Notes: generated by a model not told the origin, from the letters alone. Counted from the first letter of the stretch, positions 8,305-17,858 are shown. The stretch: 64,000 nucleotides of DNA from Paenibacillus sp. XY044 (GCF_002257645.1 NZ_NQMO01000001.1:434001-498000); one strand, 5' to 3'. A program made the numbers and translations.

Positions 8305-8799
8305 ATGTTTTCAAAATGGAAATCCAAAAAACAGCAAACGTTAGACATTACTTCCCCGCTTACAGGGACAGCTGTATCGCTTGATCAGGTGCCGGATGAA
8401 GCCTTTGCGGGCGGACATATGGGTAAAGGGCTGGCCATTGAGCCTGCGGAAGGCAAGCTGATCGCTCCGTTTGACGGCATCGTGGCCCATGTGATCAAGT
8501 CCAAGCATGCGGTCATTGTGGAGCATGAGAACGGCCTGCAGTTTCTGTATCATATCGGCATCAACACGGTAGGACTGAAAGGCAGCGGATTTACAAGCCA
8601 TGTCAACACGGGAGACAAGGTGAAGGCAGGGCAAACGCTGATCGAATTCGATCTGGAGACGATCCGCGCAGCAGGTCTGCCTACCGTAACGCCCATCATT
8701 ATTACCAACAGCGAAGACAAAGTGGAGCAGATGGAAGCGAAGCTGGGGGCCGTAACCGCCGGACAGACCGAAATCCTGAGCGTTACGCTTAAATCCTAA
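8305..8799 (+). CDS. PTS EIIA component, glucose family (Crr/YpqE-like)
   Basis: A 164-residue freestanding IIA(Glc)-type phosphocarrier. The phosphorylated histidine is H83 in FLYHIGINTV, and its partner H68 lies in KSKHAVIVEH, 15 residues earlier as in E. coli IIA(Glc). It passes phosphate from HPr to the EIIB domain of the permease encoded next. The start at ATG 8305 follows a strong AAGGAGGAAT. Known family: glucose or GlcNAc permeases in Firmicutes often lack a fused IIA and use a separate one, which fits this gene pair. Expression is expected to be controlled by the leader RAT. Confidence 0.92.
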   Translation: MFSKWKSKKQQTLDITSPLTGTAVSLDQVPDEAFAGGHMGKGLAIEPAEGKLIAPFDGIVAHVIKSKHAVIVEHENGLQFLYHIGINTVGLKGSGFTSHVNTGDKVKAGQTLIEFDLETIRAAGLPTVTPIIITNSEDKVEQMEAKLGAVTAGQTEILSVTLKS

Positions 8800-8831
8800 A
8801 GCTACTTTCGACAAGAAAGGGATGACAGATC

Positions 8832-10298
8832 ATGCTAGCATTTCTGCAAAAAATCGGCAAGTCGCTGATGCTTCCGGTGGCGACGCTGCCGGCGGCCGCA
8901 ATCCTGATGCGTTTTGGCAACATCGACTATATAAAGGACTTCCACCTGGGCAACCAGGTGGGATGGTTCCTGAACCACTATATTGCACCGTTTCTGGATG
9001 CCGGCGGATCGACGATTTTCGATAACCTGCCGCTCATCTTTGCCGTCGGGGTGGCGATCGGTCTGACGGGTGACGCCGTCGCCGCGCTCTCTGCCGTCAT
9101 CGGCCACATTATTCTCTTAAAGGTGCTGGTCAAAGTTCCGCTTGCGTTCACGACCCTTATGGATAAAGGCGCGGAGCTTAACACAGGGGTTCTCGGAGGC
9201 ATTATCGTAGGCCTGATTTCCGCCTTTTTATACAACCGTTTTCATAAAATCAAGCTGCCGGACTGGCTCGGATTTTTCGGCGGCAAACGTTTTGTTCCGA
9301 TTATCACGTCCGTTACGATGGTATTCGTCGGTATCGTCCTGGGCCTGATCTGGGGACCCGTGCAGGAAGTGCTGGATACGTTCGGCCGCTGGATCGTCAG
9401 CCTCGGCGGAATCGGAAGCGCGGTATACTTGATCGCAAACCGCCTGCTCGTTCCGTTCGGTCTGCACCATATTATCAACTCGATCGTCTGGTTCCAAATC
9501 GGGGATTATACCGATGCGGCAGGAAAGGTCGTTCACGGCGACCTGTACCGGTTCTTTGCCGGAGATAAATCCGCGGGGATGTTCATGACCGGCTTCTTCC
9601 CCATCATGATGTTCGGCCTGCCGGCAGCGGCACTCGCCATTATCCATACGGCCAAGAAGGAAAAGCGTAAGGCGGTGGCTTCCATCTTTATCGGCGCTGC
9701 AGTTGCTTCTTTCCTGACAGGAATCACGGAACCGCTTGAATTTGCATTCATGTTCGTGGCTCCTGTACTATATGGTATACATGCAGTGCTGGCAGGGGTG
9801 GCAGGTTACGTGATGTATGCGCTGGGCGTGAAGCTCGGCTTTGGATTCTCGGCCGGATTTATCGACTATGCGCTGAATTATCCGCTGTCCACCAAGCCGC
9901 TGCTGCTTATTCCGGTAGGTCTGATATTCGCGGTCGTGTACTACGTGCTGTTCCGTGTGCTGATCGTGAAGCTCAACCTGAAAACGCCGGGGCGGGAGGA
10001 TGATGTGCAGGTGGCGGACGAAGCTGTAGAAGGCGACGCGGCCGGTGCAGGAGTTGCGGCATCGGACAGCAAGGCGGCCAGAGTGCTCGCGAATATCGGG
10101 GGCACGGATAACATCGATAGTATCGACGCATGCATTACCCGTCTCCGTCTTGTCGTCAAAGACGAGTCGGTCGTCAACGATCAAGGACTGAAGCAGCTCG
10201 GCGCTTCCGGTGTCATGCGGCTCGGCAAAGGCGCCGTCCAAGTGGTGTTCGGGCCGCAGTCCGAGGTGCTGAAGGATGAAATCAAGAAGCTGATGTAA
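8832..10298 (+). CDS. nagP: PTS EIICB permease, GlcNAc type (NagP/NagE-like)
   Basis: A 488-residue sugar permease. EIIC membrane domain about residues 1-385 with the family segments GLHHIINSIVWFQ, MMFGLPAAALAI and GITEPLEFAFMF. A linker rich in Ala and acidic residues follows, then the EIIB domain with phosphocysteine C434 in DACITRLRL. No IIA domain is fused; the preceding gene supplies it. The sequence style (NSIVWFQIGDY, GDLYRFFAGD) is that of GlcNAc permeases rather than glucose permeases. Reaction: uptake with phosphorylation to GlcNAc-6-phosphate; glucose as an extra substrate is possible. Fits a chitin or cell-wall-sugar user. Confidence 0.88.
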   Translation: MLAFLQKIGKSLMLPVATLPAAAILMRFGNIDYIKDFHLGNQVGWFLNHYIAPFLDAGGSTIFDNLPLIFAVGVAIGLTGDAVAALSAVIGHIILLKVLVKVPLAFTTLMDKGAELNTGVLGGIIVGLISAFLYNRFHKIKLPDWLGFFGGKRFVPIITSVTMVFVGIVLGLIWGPVQEVLDTFGRWIVSLGGIGSAVYLIANRLLVPFGLHHIINSIVWFQIGDYTDAAGKVVHGDLYRFFAGDKSAGMFMTGFFPIMMFGLPAAALAIIHTAKKEKRKAVASIFIGAAVASFLTGITEPLEFAFMFVAPVLYGIHAVLAGVAGYVMYALGVKLGFGFSAGFIDYALNYPLSTKPLLLIPVGLIFAVVYYVLFRVLIVKLNLKTPGREDDVQVADEAVEGDAAGAGVAASDSKAARVLANIGGTDNIDSIDACITRLRLVVKDESVVNDQGLKQLGASGVMRLGKGAVQVVFGPQSEVLKDEIKKLM

Positions 10299-10305
10299 TT
10301 GGAAC

Positions 10306-10340
10306 AAAAAGAGGCTTTCCGTGAAGGGAAGCCTCTTTTT
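10306..10340. terminator. Bidirectional terminator between permease and deaminase genes
   Basis: GAGGCTTTCC (10311-10320) pairs with GGGAAGCCTC (10326-10335). A run of A precedes it and a run of T follows, so it can serve both converging genes. Confidence 0.92.
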
Positions 10341-10365
10341 ATGCAGCAATGCATCAGGATGTCGC

Positions 10366-10779
10366 CTATTTTTCTTTCAGGTCATCATAAGCGGCACTCC
10401 AGTGATACGGCTGCAATTCCGCCAATGTTTTGAAGACTAGCTCGTTACCGGGGACGGTGACGGCGCATTTCACGCCCGGTCCCCAATAAAACAAGCGCTC
10501 CTGGCAGATCCCGCAAGGGGAGAGTACTTTGTATGGCGATATCTCGTCATCGCGCGTCACGCAAATCGAATGCGTTACTTGTTTGTTCTGCTTGTGTGCT
10601 TCCAGAATAGCCCCTGTCTCCATACATAAATGAGTGGAGTCGTTTATGACTTCCGGAGCGACGCTCGTGTGGATCGTTCCGTCTACTAGCCGGACGGCTG
10701 CAGCGCCGCCCCAGCCAGTCGGATACCTTTTCCTGATAAGCTCAATGACTTCATCATACATTTGTTGCTCTACACTCAT
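10366..10779 (-). CDS. Cytidine/blasticidin-S deaminase-like protein
   Basis: A 137-residue zinc deaminase. Expected zinc ligands and catalytic glutamate: C52 and E54 in HLCMETGA, C89 and C92 in SPCGICQE. This is the CDA fold with the three-cysteine ligand set. Length and the Cys-type first motif fit both small cytidine deaminases and blasticidin-S deaminases; the first-motif wording (CME instead of CAE) differs from housekeeping CDA. Reaction class: hydrolytic removal of an amino group from a cytosine-like ring; the substrate is not settled. Single gene, converging on the PTS operon, 60 bases downstream of the potassium transporter stop. Confidence 0.8.
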   Translation of the reverse strand: MSVEQQMYDEVIELIRKRYPTGWGGAAAVRLVDGTIHTSVAPEVINDSTHLCMETGAILEAHKQNKQVTHSICVTRDDEISPYKVLSPCGICQERLFYWGPGVKCAVTVPGNELVFKTLAELQPYHWSAAYDDLKEK

Positions 10780-10839
10780 ATCGACAGCCTCTTCTCAAAA
10801 ATATCGCATTCCCGGTGAAACGAGTGATCAATTTACGGT

Positions 10840-12225
10840 CTATCCGATAATGATCTTCCCTTCCGGATAGTTGAACGGATCCTTCTTGTTGTCCCGGGTC
10901 AGCGCGTACGCGAGGGTAAGCGGCCCCATCCGGCCGAGGAACATCAGGCAGATTACCCATACCTTGCCGAAGGGGCTGAGTTCGGTGGTCAGTCCCATGG
11001 AGATGCCCGTCGTCCCGAAGGCCGAAGCCGATTCAAACAGGATCGACATAAAATCGTGGTCTTCCGTCACCGACAGCAGCATGGCGAACAGGATGATCAG
11101 CAGAATCGACAGAAGCGTCAGCGTGATGGCCTTGTACACCACATCCTTGGCGATCCGTTTACGGAACAGCACGACATCCTCCCTGCCGCGGATCATCGCA
11201 TGAACGGCACCGAGAAGCAGGACGAAAGTCGTAATCTTGATGCCGCCGCCGGTCGAGCCGGGCGCCGCGCCGATGAACATCAGCAGGATCATGAAGAATT
11301 GGGTCGACTGGCGAAGGCCGCCGATATCGACGGTATTGACCCCGCCGGAACGGGTCGTCACCGATTGGAACAGCGAGGCCCAAATCTTGCCGCCGGGACT
11401 AAGGGGACCCAAAGTATGCGGATTCGTGACCTCCATCAGGAATATGACGAGTGCTCCTAGGAAGACGAGTATTGCGGTTGCGCTAAGCACGACCCTGCTG
11501 TGCAGCGATATTTTGCGGACCTTTGGGTATTCCAGTAGGTCTGACAGCACGATAAAACCGATACCGCCCAGAAAAATAAGCGCCATCAGCACGATATTCA
11601 TATACGGGTCGCTCACAAAGGAGACCATGCCGCTGAACGGTCCCTGCACGGTTCCCATCAAATCGAATCCGGCGTTGTTAAACATCGAGATGCTGTGATA
11701 GATACCGAAATATACGGCTCTGCCCAGCGGCAGAGAAAGGGAGAACATGTAATGGACGGCAAGCAGCAGCGCCCCGACTACTTCGATCAGCAGGGAGTAC
11801 AGGATGACCTTCTTGACCAGCCGGACTACGCCGTCCATGGTGCCGTGGTTCAGCGCTTCCTGCAGAACCAGCCGCTCCCTCAGCGAAATCCGTTTGTTAA
11901 GCACCAGCGCGATCAGCGTCGCCATCGTCATGAAGCCGATACCGCCGATTTGGACCAGCAGCAGAATGACGGTTTGTCCGAACACGGAAAAGGCCGTTCC
12001 CGTGTCGACGACCGCAAGGCCGGTCACGCAGGCGGCCGAAGTTGCTGTGAACAGCGCGTTCAGGGGCCCGATGGAGATGCCTGTGGCCGATGCTGCCGGA
12101 AGCGAGAGAAGCAGGGTTCCGGCAGCGATCATTATCAGAAACCCGAACACCAGAATTTTGGGGGGCGTGAGAAGCCTTTTGGACCAATGCCCCCGGGTCA
12201 TGCTTTTTTGTAAAATGAAACTCAC
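10840..12225 (-). CDS. Ktr/Trk-type potassium uptake membrane subunit
   Basis: A 461-residue TrkH/KtrB-family protein with four repeated membrane-pore-membrane units. Pore loop segments visible: TSAACVTGLAVVDT, MFNNAGFDL, TTRSGGVNTVDIGG and SAFGTTGISMGL. Known role: the membrane subunit that passes K+ (often with Na+) and works with a cytosolic KtrA/KtrC ring, not encoded here. The start follows AAGAGGTGAG. It begins only 13 bases after the LacI-type gene stop on the same strand, which places an ion transporter in a transcript with a sugar regulator. Confidence 0.9.
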   Translation of the reverse strand: MSFILQKSMTRGHWSKRLLTPPKILVFGFLIMIAAGTLLLSLPAASATGISIGPLNALFTATSAACVTGLAVVDTGTAFSVFGQTVILLLVQIGGIGFMTMATLIALVLNKRISLRERLVLQEALNHGTMDGVVRLVKKVILYSLLIEVVGALLLAVHYMFSLSLPLGRAVYFGIYHSISMFNNAGFDLMGTVQGPFSGMVSFVSDPYMNIVLMALIFLGGIGFIVLSDLLEYPKVRKISLHSRVVLSATAILVFLGALVIFLMEVTNPHTLGPLSPGGKIWASLFQSVTTRSGGVNTVDIGGLRQSTQFFMILLMFIGAAPGSTGGGIKITTFVLLLGAVHAMIRGREDVVLFRKRIAKDVVYKAITLTLLSILLIILFAMLLSVTEDHDFMSILFESASAFGTTGISMGLTTELSPFGKVWVICLMFLGRMGPLTLAYALTRDNKKDPFNYPEGKIIIG

Positions 12226-12238
12226 CTCTTGCTGTAGC

Positions 12239-13243
12239 TTAAATAGGTTTTGCAGACGAGCGGATCACCAGTTCCGACGGCAGAATCACTTTGCGGGACT
12301 CCGGGACCGAGCTGCCCCGAATCCGCTCTACCAGCAGCTGGATACCCATGGCGCCAAACTGGTAAGCCGGCTGTGCCGCAACCGTCAGAAACGGGTCCAG
12401 CGCTGACGAGAGATCGAGGTCGTCGAAGCATACGACGGAGATGTCCTCCGGCACCCGGATGCCGCGCTCGCGCAGATCCCGGATCACGCCTACCGCCAAT
12501 ACGTTGTTGGCCGCAAAAATCGCGGTCGGAGGGGAGGGCTGCTCGAGCAGCTGCTCCAAATGATCATCCGCATGGTAATCGCGGTAGTTCTGGTGGATGA
12601 TGAGCGTCTCATCCAGCGGAATGCCCTGAAGGGCCAGTGCCTCCGCATATCCCTCATAGCGGAGCCGGGCCGTTGAGACGTCCAGGGAGCCGTTCACGAG
12701 CGCGATGCGGCGATGGCCCAGCCCGATCAGGTAATCGACAAGCTTGCGGGCCCCTTCCTTGCTGTCCCCGCAGATCATGTCCGATTCGATTCCGGGCACG
12801 GCCCGGTCCATGATGACGAACGGGATGTTGTGCGCCCGCAGCTTTTCGAGATTTTTCAGCGAAAGGTCCCCGGCCGGGGCGAACAGCACGCCGTCAACCC
12901 GCGTGGACAGGATCATGTCGACATAATCCTTTTCCTTCGCATAATCTTCATCACTATTGCCGAACAGAAGGCGGTAGCCGTATTTTTTGGCGCCGTCTTC
13001 CGCGCCGCGGGCCAGGCTCGTATAGAACGGGTTTGTGATGTCGGTGATGAGCAGGGACAGAATCTGGGTCTGCTGCAGGACGAGGCTCCGGGCATTAGAG
13101 TTCGGTATGTAATTAAGCTCTTCCATGACCCTTTTGACTTTTCTGCGCGTCTCCTCGCTGATCCGCCCGGTATTGTTGATGACCTTGGAGACCGTCATGG
13201 CTGAGACGTTGGCTTTTTGCGCAATATCGTAAATCGTTACCAA
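12239..13243 (-). CDS. LacI-family regulator, probable fucose operon repressor
   Basis: A 334-residue LacI/GalR repressor: N-terminal helix-turn-helix [20 protein letters not shown] (residues about 4-23), hinge with NARSLV, then a periplasmic-binding-protein-like effector domain ([20 protein letters not shown] onward). TTG start with AGAGGGG 6 bases upstream. It is transcribed away from the fucose operon and faces two palindromes (13334-13347, 13684-13699) whose CG-centred form suits a LacI-type protein. Inference: it represses fucI-fucK-fucA and perhaps itself, with fucose or a derived sugar phosphate as effector. Confidence 0.87.
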   Translation of the reverse strand: MVTIYDIAQKANVSAMTVSKVINNTGRISEETRRKVKRVMEELNYIPNSNARSLVLQQTQILSLLITDITNPFYTSLARGAEDGAKKYGYRLLFGNSDEDYAKEKDYVDMILSTRVDGVLFAPAGDLSLKNLEKLRAHNIPFVIMDRAVPGIESDMICGDSKEGARKLVDYLIGLGHRRIALVNGSLDVSTARLRYEGYAEALALQGIPLDETLIIHQNYRDYHADDHLEQLLEQPSPPTAIFAANNVLAVGVIRDLRERGIRVPEDISVVCFDDLDLSSALDPFLTVAAQPAYQFGAMGIQLLVERIRGSSVPESRKVILPSELVIRSSAKPI

Positions 13244-13302
13244 TGTAAACCCCTCTTTGCTGTATATTCTATCAGAACCGCCCGGATAAAAGAAAATACG
13301 GA

Positions 13303-13331
13303 TTGACAGTAATCGCTTTCATTGTTATTTT
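13303..13331 (+). promoter_or_regulatory. Sigma-A type promoter of the fucose operon
   Basis: Perfect TTGACA at 13303-13308 and TATTTT at 13326-13331, 17-base spacing. The start point would be near 13338, inside the first operator. Confidence 0.65.
13308..13321. promoter_or_regulatory. cre-like catabolite control site
   Basis: On the minus strand TGAAAGCGATTACT matches the CcpA consensus TGWNANCGNTNWCA at all but the last base. It lies between the -35 and -10 of the fucose promoter, where CcpA binding would repress. Confidence 0.65.
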
Positions 13332-13333
13332 AA

Positions 13334-13347
13334 AGTTACCGATAACT
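13334..13347. promoter_or_regulatory. Operator 1 of the fucose operon
   Basis: AGTTACCGATAACT, a near-perfect 14-bp palindrome placed over the expected transcription start. Shares the core GTTACCGRTAAC with operator 2. Confidence 0.75.
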
Positions 13348-13606
13348 CATTATACATTTTTTTTAGCAATTGACCCAGCATCAATGCAGCAAATCCGATT
13401 CAAGCAATCATGCAAGGCGTTTTGTACCTGTAAGCAGAGGACGATCTAAAGAACGGGCGATGCAGCGGTACCGGCATGTTCAATAGAGCAGAGGCGTTGG
13501 ATTTTCAGGAAAGTCGCGTTATTTTTTGAGAAGATCAGGACGTATGATTTCGTTTTGTGCGGATGCATTTTGATCGATCAATATCACTTTCCCTAAGGAC
13601 GCGGTC

Positions 13607-13623
13607 TGCATTCCAGGAATGCA
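13607..13623. repeat. 17-bp palindrome in the fucose leader
   Basis: TGCATTCC-A-GGAATGCA: 8-bp arms around one base. No T run follows, so it is not a standard terminator. It differs in sequence from the two operators and may bind another regulator or fold in the leader RNA. Confidence 0.6.
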
Positions 13624-13683
13624 TGTCTAGAAACGTTTTTCATAGGAATGATGGATTGGAAGGCTGTATATTTTTTTGTTTTA

Positions 13684-13699
13684 GGGTTACCGGTAACCC
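13684..13699. promoter_or_regulatory. Operator 2 of the fucose operon
   Basis: GGGTTACCGGTAACCC, a perfect 16-bp palindrome 51 bases before fucI. Its centre is 351 bases from that of operator 1. Confidence 0.8.
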
Positions 13700-13750
13700 C
13701 AATCGAAAGCAATGCAAAAATCATAAGAAACGCTAAGGAGGAAACAAGCG

Positions 13751-15541
13751 ATGGCTAATCAAAACGAAAGATGGAAGCACGGGTTCCCTAAGATCGGCAT
13801 TCGGCCGACGATCGACGGCAGACGTAAAGGGGTCCGGGAATCCCTGGAGGATATGACTATGAATCTGGCGAAGTCGGTCGCTGCTTTTTTGGGCGAACAG
13901 CTTCGGTATCCTGACGGTTCTCCGGTGGAGTGCGTCATTGCGGACACCTGTATCGGAGGCGTGGCGGAAGCGGCGGCTTGTGCCGACAAATTTGCCAAAG
14001 CCGGCGTAGGCGTATCCATCACTGTGACGCCGTGCTGGTGCTACGGTACGGAAACGATGGACATGGATCCTTCCATTCCGAAGGCGGTATGGGGGTTCAA
14101 TGGCACGGAAAGACCCGGCGCGGTTTATTTGGCCGCCGTATTGTCGGCCCATGCGCAGAAGGGACTTCCGGCGTTCGGCATCTACGGTAGAGACGTGCAG
14201 GATCTGAACGACCCTTCCATTCCTGCGGATGTGCAGGAGAAGCTGCTGCGTTTTGCCAGAGCCGGACTTGCGGCTGCATCGATGAAGGGGAAATCTTACC
14301 TTGCCATCGGTTCGGTGTCCATGGGTATCGCCGGCTCGATGATCGATCCGGACTTCTTCCAGGAATATTTGGGCATGCGCAACGAGTATGTGGACATGTC
14401 GGAAATTACGCGGCGGATTGAAGAGGAAATTTACGATCCGGAAGAGTTCAAGCTGGCCATGGCTTGGGTGAAGGAGAACTGCAATGAAGGGCCGGACAAC
14501 AATCCTGAAGCGATCCGGACTTCGCGCGAGAAGAAGGACCAGGACTGGCAGACGGTTGTTAAAATGACGCAGATCGTACGCGACCTGATGGTGGGCAATC
14601 CGCGGCTGGCGGAGCTCGGCTTTGAGGAAGAGGCTATGGGCCATCACGCGATCGTGTCCGGCTTTCAGGGACAACGGCAGTGGACCGACCATTTCCCGAA
14701 CGGTGACTTCCATGAAGCGATTCTGAACTCTTCGTTCGACTGGAACGGCATACGGGCTCCTTATTTGGTCGCCACCGAAAATGACAGCCTGAACGGCGTC
14801 TCGATGCTGTTCGGCTACCTGCTGACCAATACCGCCCAAATCTTTGCCGACGTCCGTACATACTGGAGTCCCGACGCGGTGAAGCGGGTGACCGGTCATG
14901 AACTCGGCGGAGCCGCGGCGAACGGTCTGCTGCATTTGATTAACTCGGGGCCGGCGGCGCTGGATGGAACCGGCGAGCAGCAAAATGACGGCAAACCGGC
15001 CCTGAAGCCATTCTGGGAGATTACGCAGGAGGACGCGGACAACTGCCTCAAAGCCACGTCATGGCGCCCGGCGGCAGTGGAATACTTCCGAGGCGGCGGT
15101 TTTTCGTCCGACTTCCTGACGCGCGGCGACATGCCGGTGACGATGTCCAGGCTGAACCTGGTCAAAGGGCTTGGTCCTGTCCTGCAAATTGCCGAAGGAT
15201 ATACGGTTGATCTGCCTGAGGATGTGCATGACAAGCTGGATCAGCGGACCGACCCGACGTGGCCGACCACCTGGTTTGCCCCGAATCTGACGGGCGAGGG
15301 AGCGTTCCAAGACGTTTATTCCGTAATGGATCACTGGGGAGCCAACCACGGTGCGATCAGCTATGGCCATATCGGTGCGGACCTGATAACGCTGGCTTCG
15401 ATCCTGCGTATTCCGGTGAGCATGCACAACGTTGCGGAGGAGCAAGTTTTCCGTCCGCGAGCTTGGGGGCTGTTCGGAACAAGCGATCCGGAGGGAGCGG
15501 ACTTCCGGGCATGCCAAAACTTCGGACCGCTGTACAAGTAA
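13751..15541 (+). CDS. fucI: L-fucose isomerase
   Basis: A 596-residue FucI, close to the usual length of about 590. It converts L-fucose to L-fuculose (and can act on D-arabinose) with a Mn2+ centre. Family-like segments include [15 protein letters not shown] at the N-terminus, [13 protein letters not shown], and [20 protein letters not shown] near the active site. Strong AAGGAGGAAAC ribosome binding site. First gene of fucI-fucK-fucA. The roughly 410-base leader carries a second operator and a palindrome. No fucose transporter gene adjoins the operon. Confidence 0.95.
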   Translation: MANQNERWKHGFPKIGIRPTIDGRRKGVRESLEDMTMNLAKSVAAFLGEQLRYPDGSPVECVIADTCIGGVAEAAACADKFAKAGVGVSITVTPCWCYGTETMDMDPSIPKAVWGFNGTERPGAVYLAAVLSAHAQKGLPAFGIYGRDVQDLNDPSIPADVQEKLLRFARAGLAAASMKGKSYLAIGSVSMGIAGSMIDPDFFQEYLGMRNEYVDMSEITRRIEEEIYDPEEFKLAMAWVKENCNEGPDNNPEAIRTSREKKDQDWQTVVKMTQIVRDLMVGNPRLAELGFEEEAMGHHAIVSGFQGQRQWTDHFPNGDFHEAILNSSFDWNGIRAPYLVATENDSLNGVSMLFGYLLTNTAQIFADVRTYWSPDAVKRVTGHELGGAAANGLLHLINSGPAALDGTGEQQNDGKPALKPFWEITQEDADNCLKATSWRPAAVEYFRGGGFSSDFLTRGDMPVTMSRLNLVKGLGPVLQIAEGYTVDLPEDVHDKLDQRTDPTWPTTWFAPNLTGEGAFQDVYSVMDHWGANHGAISYGHIGADLITLASILRIPVSMHNVAEEQVFRPRAWGLFGTSDPEGADFRACQNFGPLYK

Positions 15542-15568
15542 GCATTTTCTACGGACGAGGTGAGGCTA

Positions 15569-17065
15569 ATGGGTTCGAAATCCATGCACATGCTGGCGGT
15601 GGACTTCGGAGCAAGCAGCGGACGCGCCGTGACGGGAGCATTCAACGGAAGAACGCTTTCCGTTAGCGAGGTGCACCGCTTCAATAACGAACCGGTTCGT
15701 CTCGGGGACAGTCTTCACTGGGATTTTCTGAGACTGTTTCATGAACTGAAGCAGGGCATTCATGCTTCCCGGCGGATGGCCGGTGGTGCGCCGGTATCGG
15801 TTGCGGTAGACACCTGGGGCGTCGACTATGGCTTGGTGGACAACAAGGGCAGACTGGTCGGCAATCCTTACCACTACCGTGATCTGCGGACAGAGCAGGT
15901 GATGCCCGAAGTACTCTCCGCTGTGCCGGAGAAGGAATTGTTTCGGCTGACCGGCATCCGCTCCTCTTCGATCAACACGATTTATCAGCTGTATGCCGAG
16001 GAGAGCATCCGCTCGGGCTATGAGCCGGGCGGGCTGAAGATGCTGATGATGCCGGATCTGTTTCATTATTATCTGTCAGGCGTCATGGCTAATGAATATA
16101 CGATAGCCAGCACGAGCGGACTGCTGGACCCGCGCAGCCGTTCATGGCATGCGGGTATTCTGAACACACTGTCGATCCCGGAATCGCTTTTCTCAGGAGT
16201 GGTGATGCCGGGAACGAAGCTTGGACAGCTGCGGCAGGACATCCGCGAGGAGCTGCAGGTGCCGGACATGGCGGTGATCGCCGCGGCTGGCCACGACACG
16301 GCCGCCGCAGTGGCTTCCATCCCGGCGGGCGCTGCCCCGTATGCCTTCATCAGCTCGGGGACCTGGTCGCTGATGGGCATTGAGCTCGACCAGCCGGCGC
16401 TCAGCGATTACAGCCGTGACAGCCTCTTCAGCAATGAAGGGGGAGCGGGCGGGAAAATCCGTCTGCTCAAAAACATCATGGGGTTGTGGCTGCTCCAGGA
16501 GTGCCGGCGCACCTGGGCGCTGGAAGGAACGCCGCTCACGTACGACGAGCTGACCGAGCTGGCGCTGTCGGCGCCGGATAACGGCAGCTATATCGACGCG
16601 GCAGATAGTATCTTCCTGCCGCCGGGCGGCATGCCGCAGCGGATCCGCGAATACTGCCGGGACAGCGGCCAGAAGGTGCCGGAATCCCGGGCGGCCATCG
16701 TGCGCTGCATTGTCGAAAGCTTGGCGCTTCAGTACCGCCAGACGCTGGACGAAATCGAGAAGCTCGCCGGAGAGCGGCTGGAGCATATCCATATTGTCGG
16801 CGGCGGCATCCAGAACCGGCTGCTGTGCCAGCTGACGGCGAACGTCACCGGCCGCCCCGTGATAGCCGGGCCGGTGGAAGCTACGGCCATCGGCAATCTG
16901 ATGATGCAGGCGCTGGCGCACGGCGAAGTGAGGAACCTTGCCGAGATCCGGCAGGTCGTTCTCGAGTCCTTCCCGCCGGAAACCTACCTGCCGGAGGACG
17001 CGGCGATGTGGGAGGAACGTTACCAGCAGTACGTGAAGCTTTTTAAACGTCAAGAGACGATATAA
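15569..17065 (+). CDS. FGGY-family sugar kinase (L-fuculokinase/rhamnulokinase type)
   Basis: A 498-residue FGGY kinase. N-terminal ATP/sugar motif AVDFGASSGRAV, sugar-binding DTWGVDYGL, hinge AAGHDTAAAVA and ISSGTWSLMGIE, and a late nucleotide motif HIVGGGIQNRLLCQLTA. By sequence style it is nearer RhaB than classic FucK. Its place between isomerase and aldolase genes makes L-fuculose the likely substrate, giving L-fuculose-1-phosphate; RhaB-like kinases acting on fuculose are plausible by context only. ATG 15569 is preferred, with GAGGTGAGG just upstream; a GTG at 15560 is also open. Confidence 0.87.
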   Translation: MGSKSMHMLAVDFGASSGRAVTGAFNGRTLSVSEVHRFNNEPVRLGDSLHWDFLRLFHELKQGIHASRRMAGGAPVSVAVDTWGVDYGLVDNKGRLVGNPYHYRDLRTEQVMPEVLSAVPEKELFRLTGIRSSSINTIYQLYAEESIRSGYEPGGLKMLMMPDLFHYYLSGVMANEYTIASTSGLLDPRSRSWHAGILNTLSIPESLFSGVVMPGTKLGQLRQDIREELQVPDMAVIAAAGHDTAAAVASIPAGAAPYAFISSGTWSLMGIELDQPALSDYSRDSLFSNEGGAGGKIRLLKNIMGLWLLQECRRTWALEGTPLTYDELTELALSAPDNGSYIDAADSIFLPPGGMPQRIREYCRDSGQKVPESRAAIVRCIVESLALQYRQTLDEIEKLAGERLEHIHIVGGGIQNRLLCQLTANVTGRPVIAGPVEATAIGNLMMQALAHGEVRNLAEIRQVVLESFPPETYLPEDAAMWEERYQQYVKLFKRQETI

Positions 17066-17070
17066 GTACG

Positions 17071-17163
17071 TGTTCAAAAAGGTCGGTTTTCAGCACCGAG
17101 GTTTATGCTTCATCTTTGATTGGCCTCGATTGGTTTTCTTATCAAAAGCGGACTTTTTGAACA
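17071..17163. repeat. Imperfect inverted-repeat element between kinase and aldolase genes
   Basis: About 93 bases. The left arm 17071-17090 begins TGTTCAAAAAGGTC; the right arm ends GACTTTTTGAACA at 17163; the 20-base arms match at about 17 positions. An inner CGAGG/CCTCG pair (17098-17102, 17124-17128) closes the fold. It looks like a small mobile or REP-like intergenic element; the run of T is inside the arm, so it could also slow transcription within the operon. Confidence 0.7.
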
Positions 17164-17189
17164 ACCTCTATAAAGGAGAGTGGAGAGAA

Positions 17190-17858
17190 ATGACTGTGCA
17201 GCTTGAGCAGCAAGTTAGAGAAGAGTTGACCCGGTATGCCCGGAAAACCGTAGCCAAAGGGCTGGTGGTGGGCCCAGGCGGGAACATCAGCGCGAGAGCG
17301 GAGGGCATTATGCTCCTTTCACCGAGCGGTTTTGCACTCGAAGATATTGAGCCTGATCAATGGATCCGGGTGGAGATCGAATCCGGCAAAGTGCTGGACG
17401 ACGAGGTACGTCCGTCATCGGAGGTGCTGATGCATCTGTTTGCCTACCGGGTAAATCCGGACATCCAGGCGATCGTGCATACCCATCCGGCCCACTGCAT
17501 CGCCTTGACGCTGGTTTCGAAGGAGCTGCCGATGCTGTTCCCGGACCAGGCAGCCCTTGTCGGCGACATTGCTTTCGTACCTTACGTGCTGCCGACGACG
17601 GATCTGCTGGCCAATGCGGTTGCGGAGAAAGTCGGGGACCATAACTCCATTTTGCTCGAAAACCATGGCCTTGTGACGACCGGGAAAAACTTGCGCGAAG
17701 CTTACTACCGGACTGAGGTGGTGGAGGAAAGCGCGAAGGTGTATCTCGCCGCCAAGGCGGTGGGTGAGCCGAAAGTGCTGACTGATGCCGAATACAAAGA
17801 GATTCAGTCGCTGGAAAGCGAAGCCTACCGGGTGCAGCTCCTGCAGAAAATGAAGTGA
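17190..17858 (+). CDS. fucA: L-fuculose-phosphate aldolase (class II aldolase)
   Basis: A 222-residue class II (zinc) aldolase. Predicted zinc ligands H97 and H99 in VHTHPAHC and H159 in LLENHGLVTT, with the catalytic glutamate E78 in RPSSEVLMH. It cleaves L-fuculose-1-phosphate to dihydroxyacetone phosphate and L-lactaldehyde, finishing the pathway started by the two genes before it. The start at 17190 follows AAAGGAGAG; the frame is open further upstream through the inverted-repeat element, but that part has no ribosome binding site and does not resemble the family. Confidence 0.9.
   Translation: MTVQLEQQVREELTRYARKTVAKGLVVGPGGNISARAEGIMLLSPSGFALEDIEPDQWIRVEIESGKVLDDEVRPSSEVLMHLFAYRVNPDIQAIVHTHPAHCIALTLVSKELPMLFPDQAALVGDIAFVPYVLPTTDLLANAVAEKVGDHNSILLENHGLVTTGKNLREAYYRTEVVEESAKVYLAAKAVGEPKVLTDAEYKEIQSLESEAYRVQLLQKMK

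Noticed and set aside
13350..13600. A short gene in the fucose leader
   Set aside because: No frame with a start, ribosome binding site and sensible protein was found; the region holds only regulatory elements.
17070..17189. Aldolase start near 17070
   Set aside because: That stretch is the inverted-repeat element; the family start and AAAGGAGAG are at 17190.
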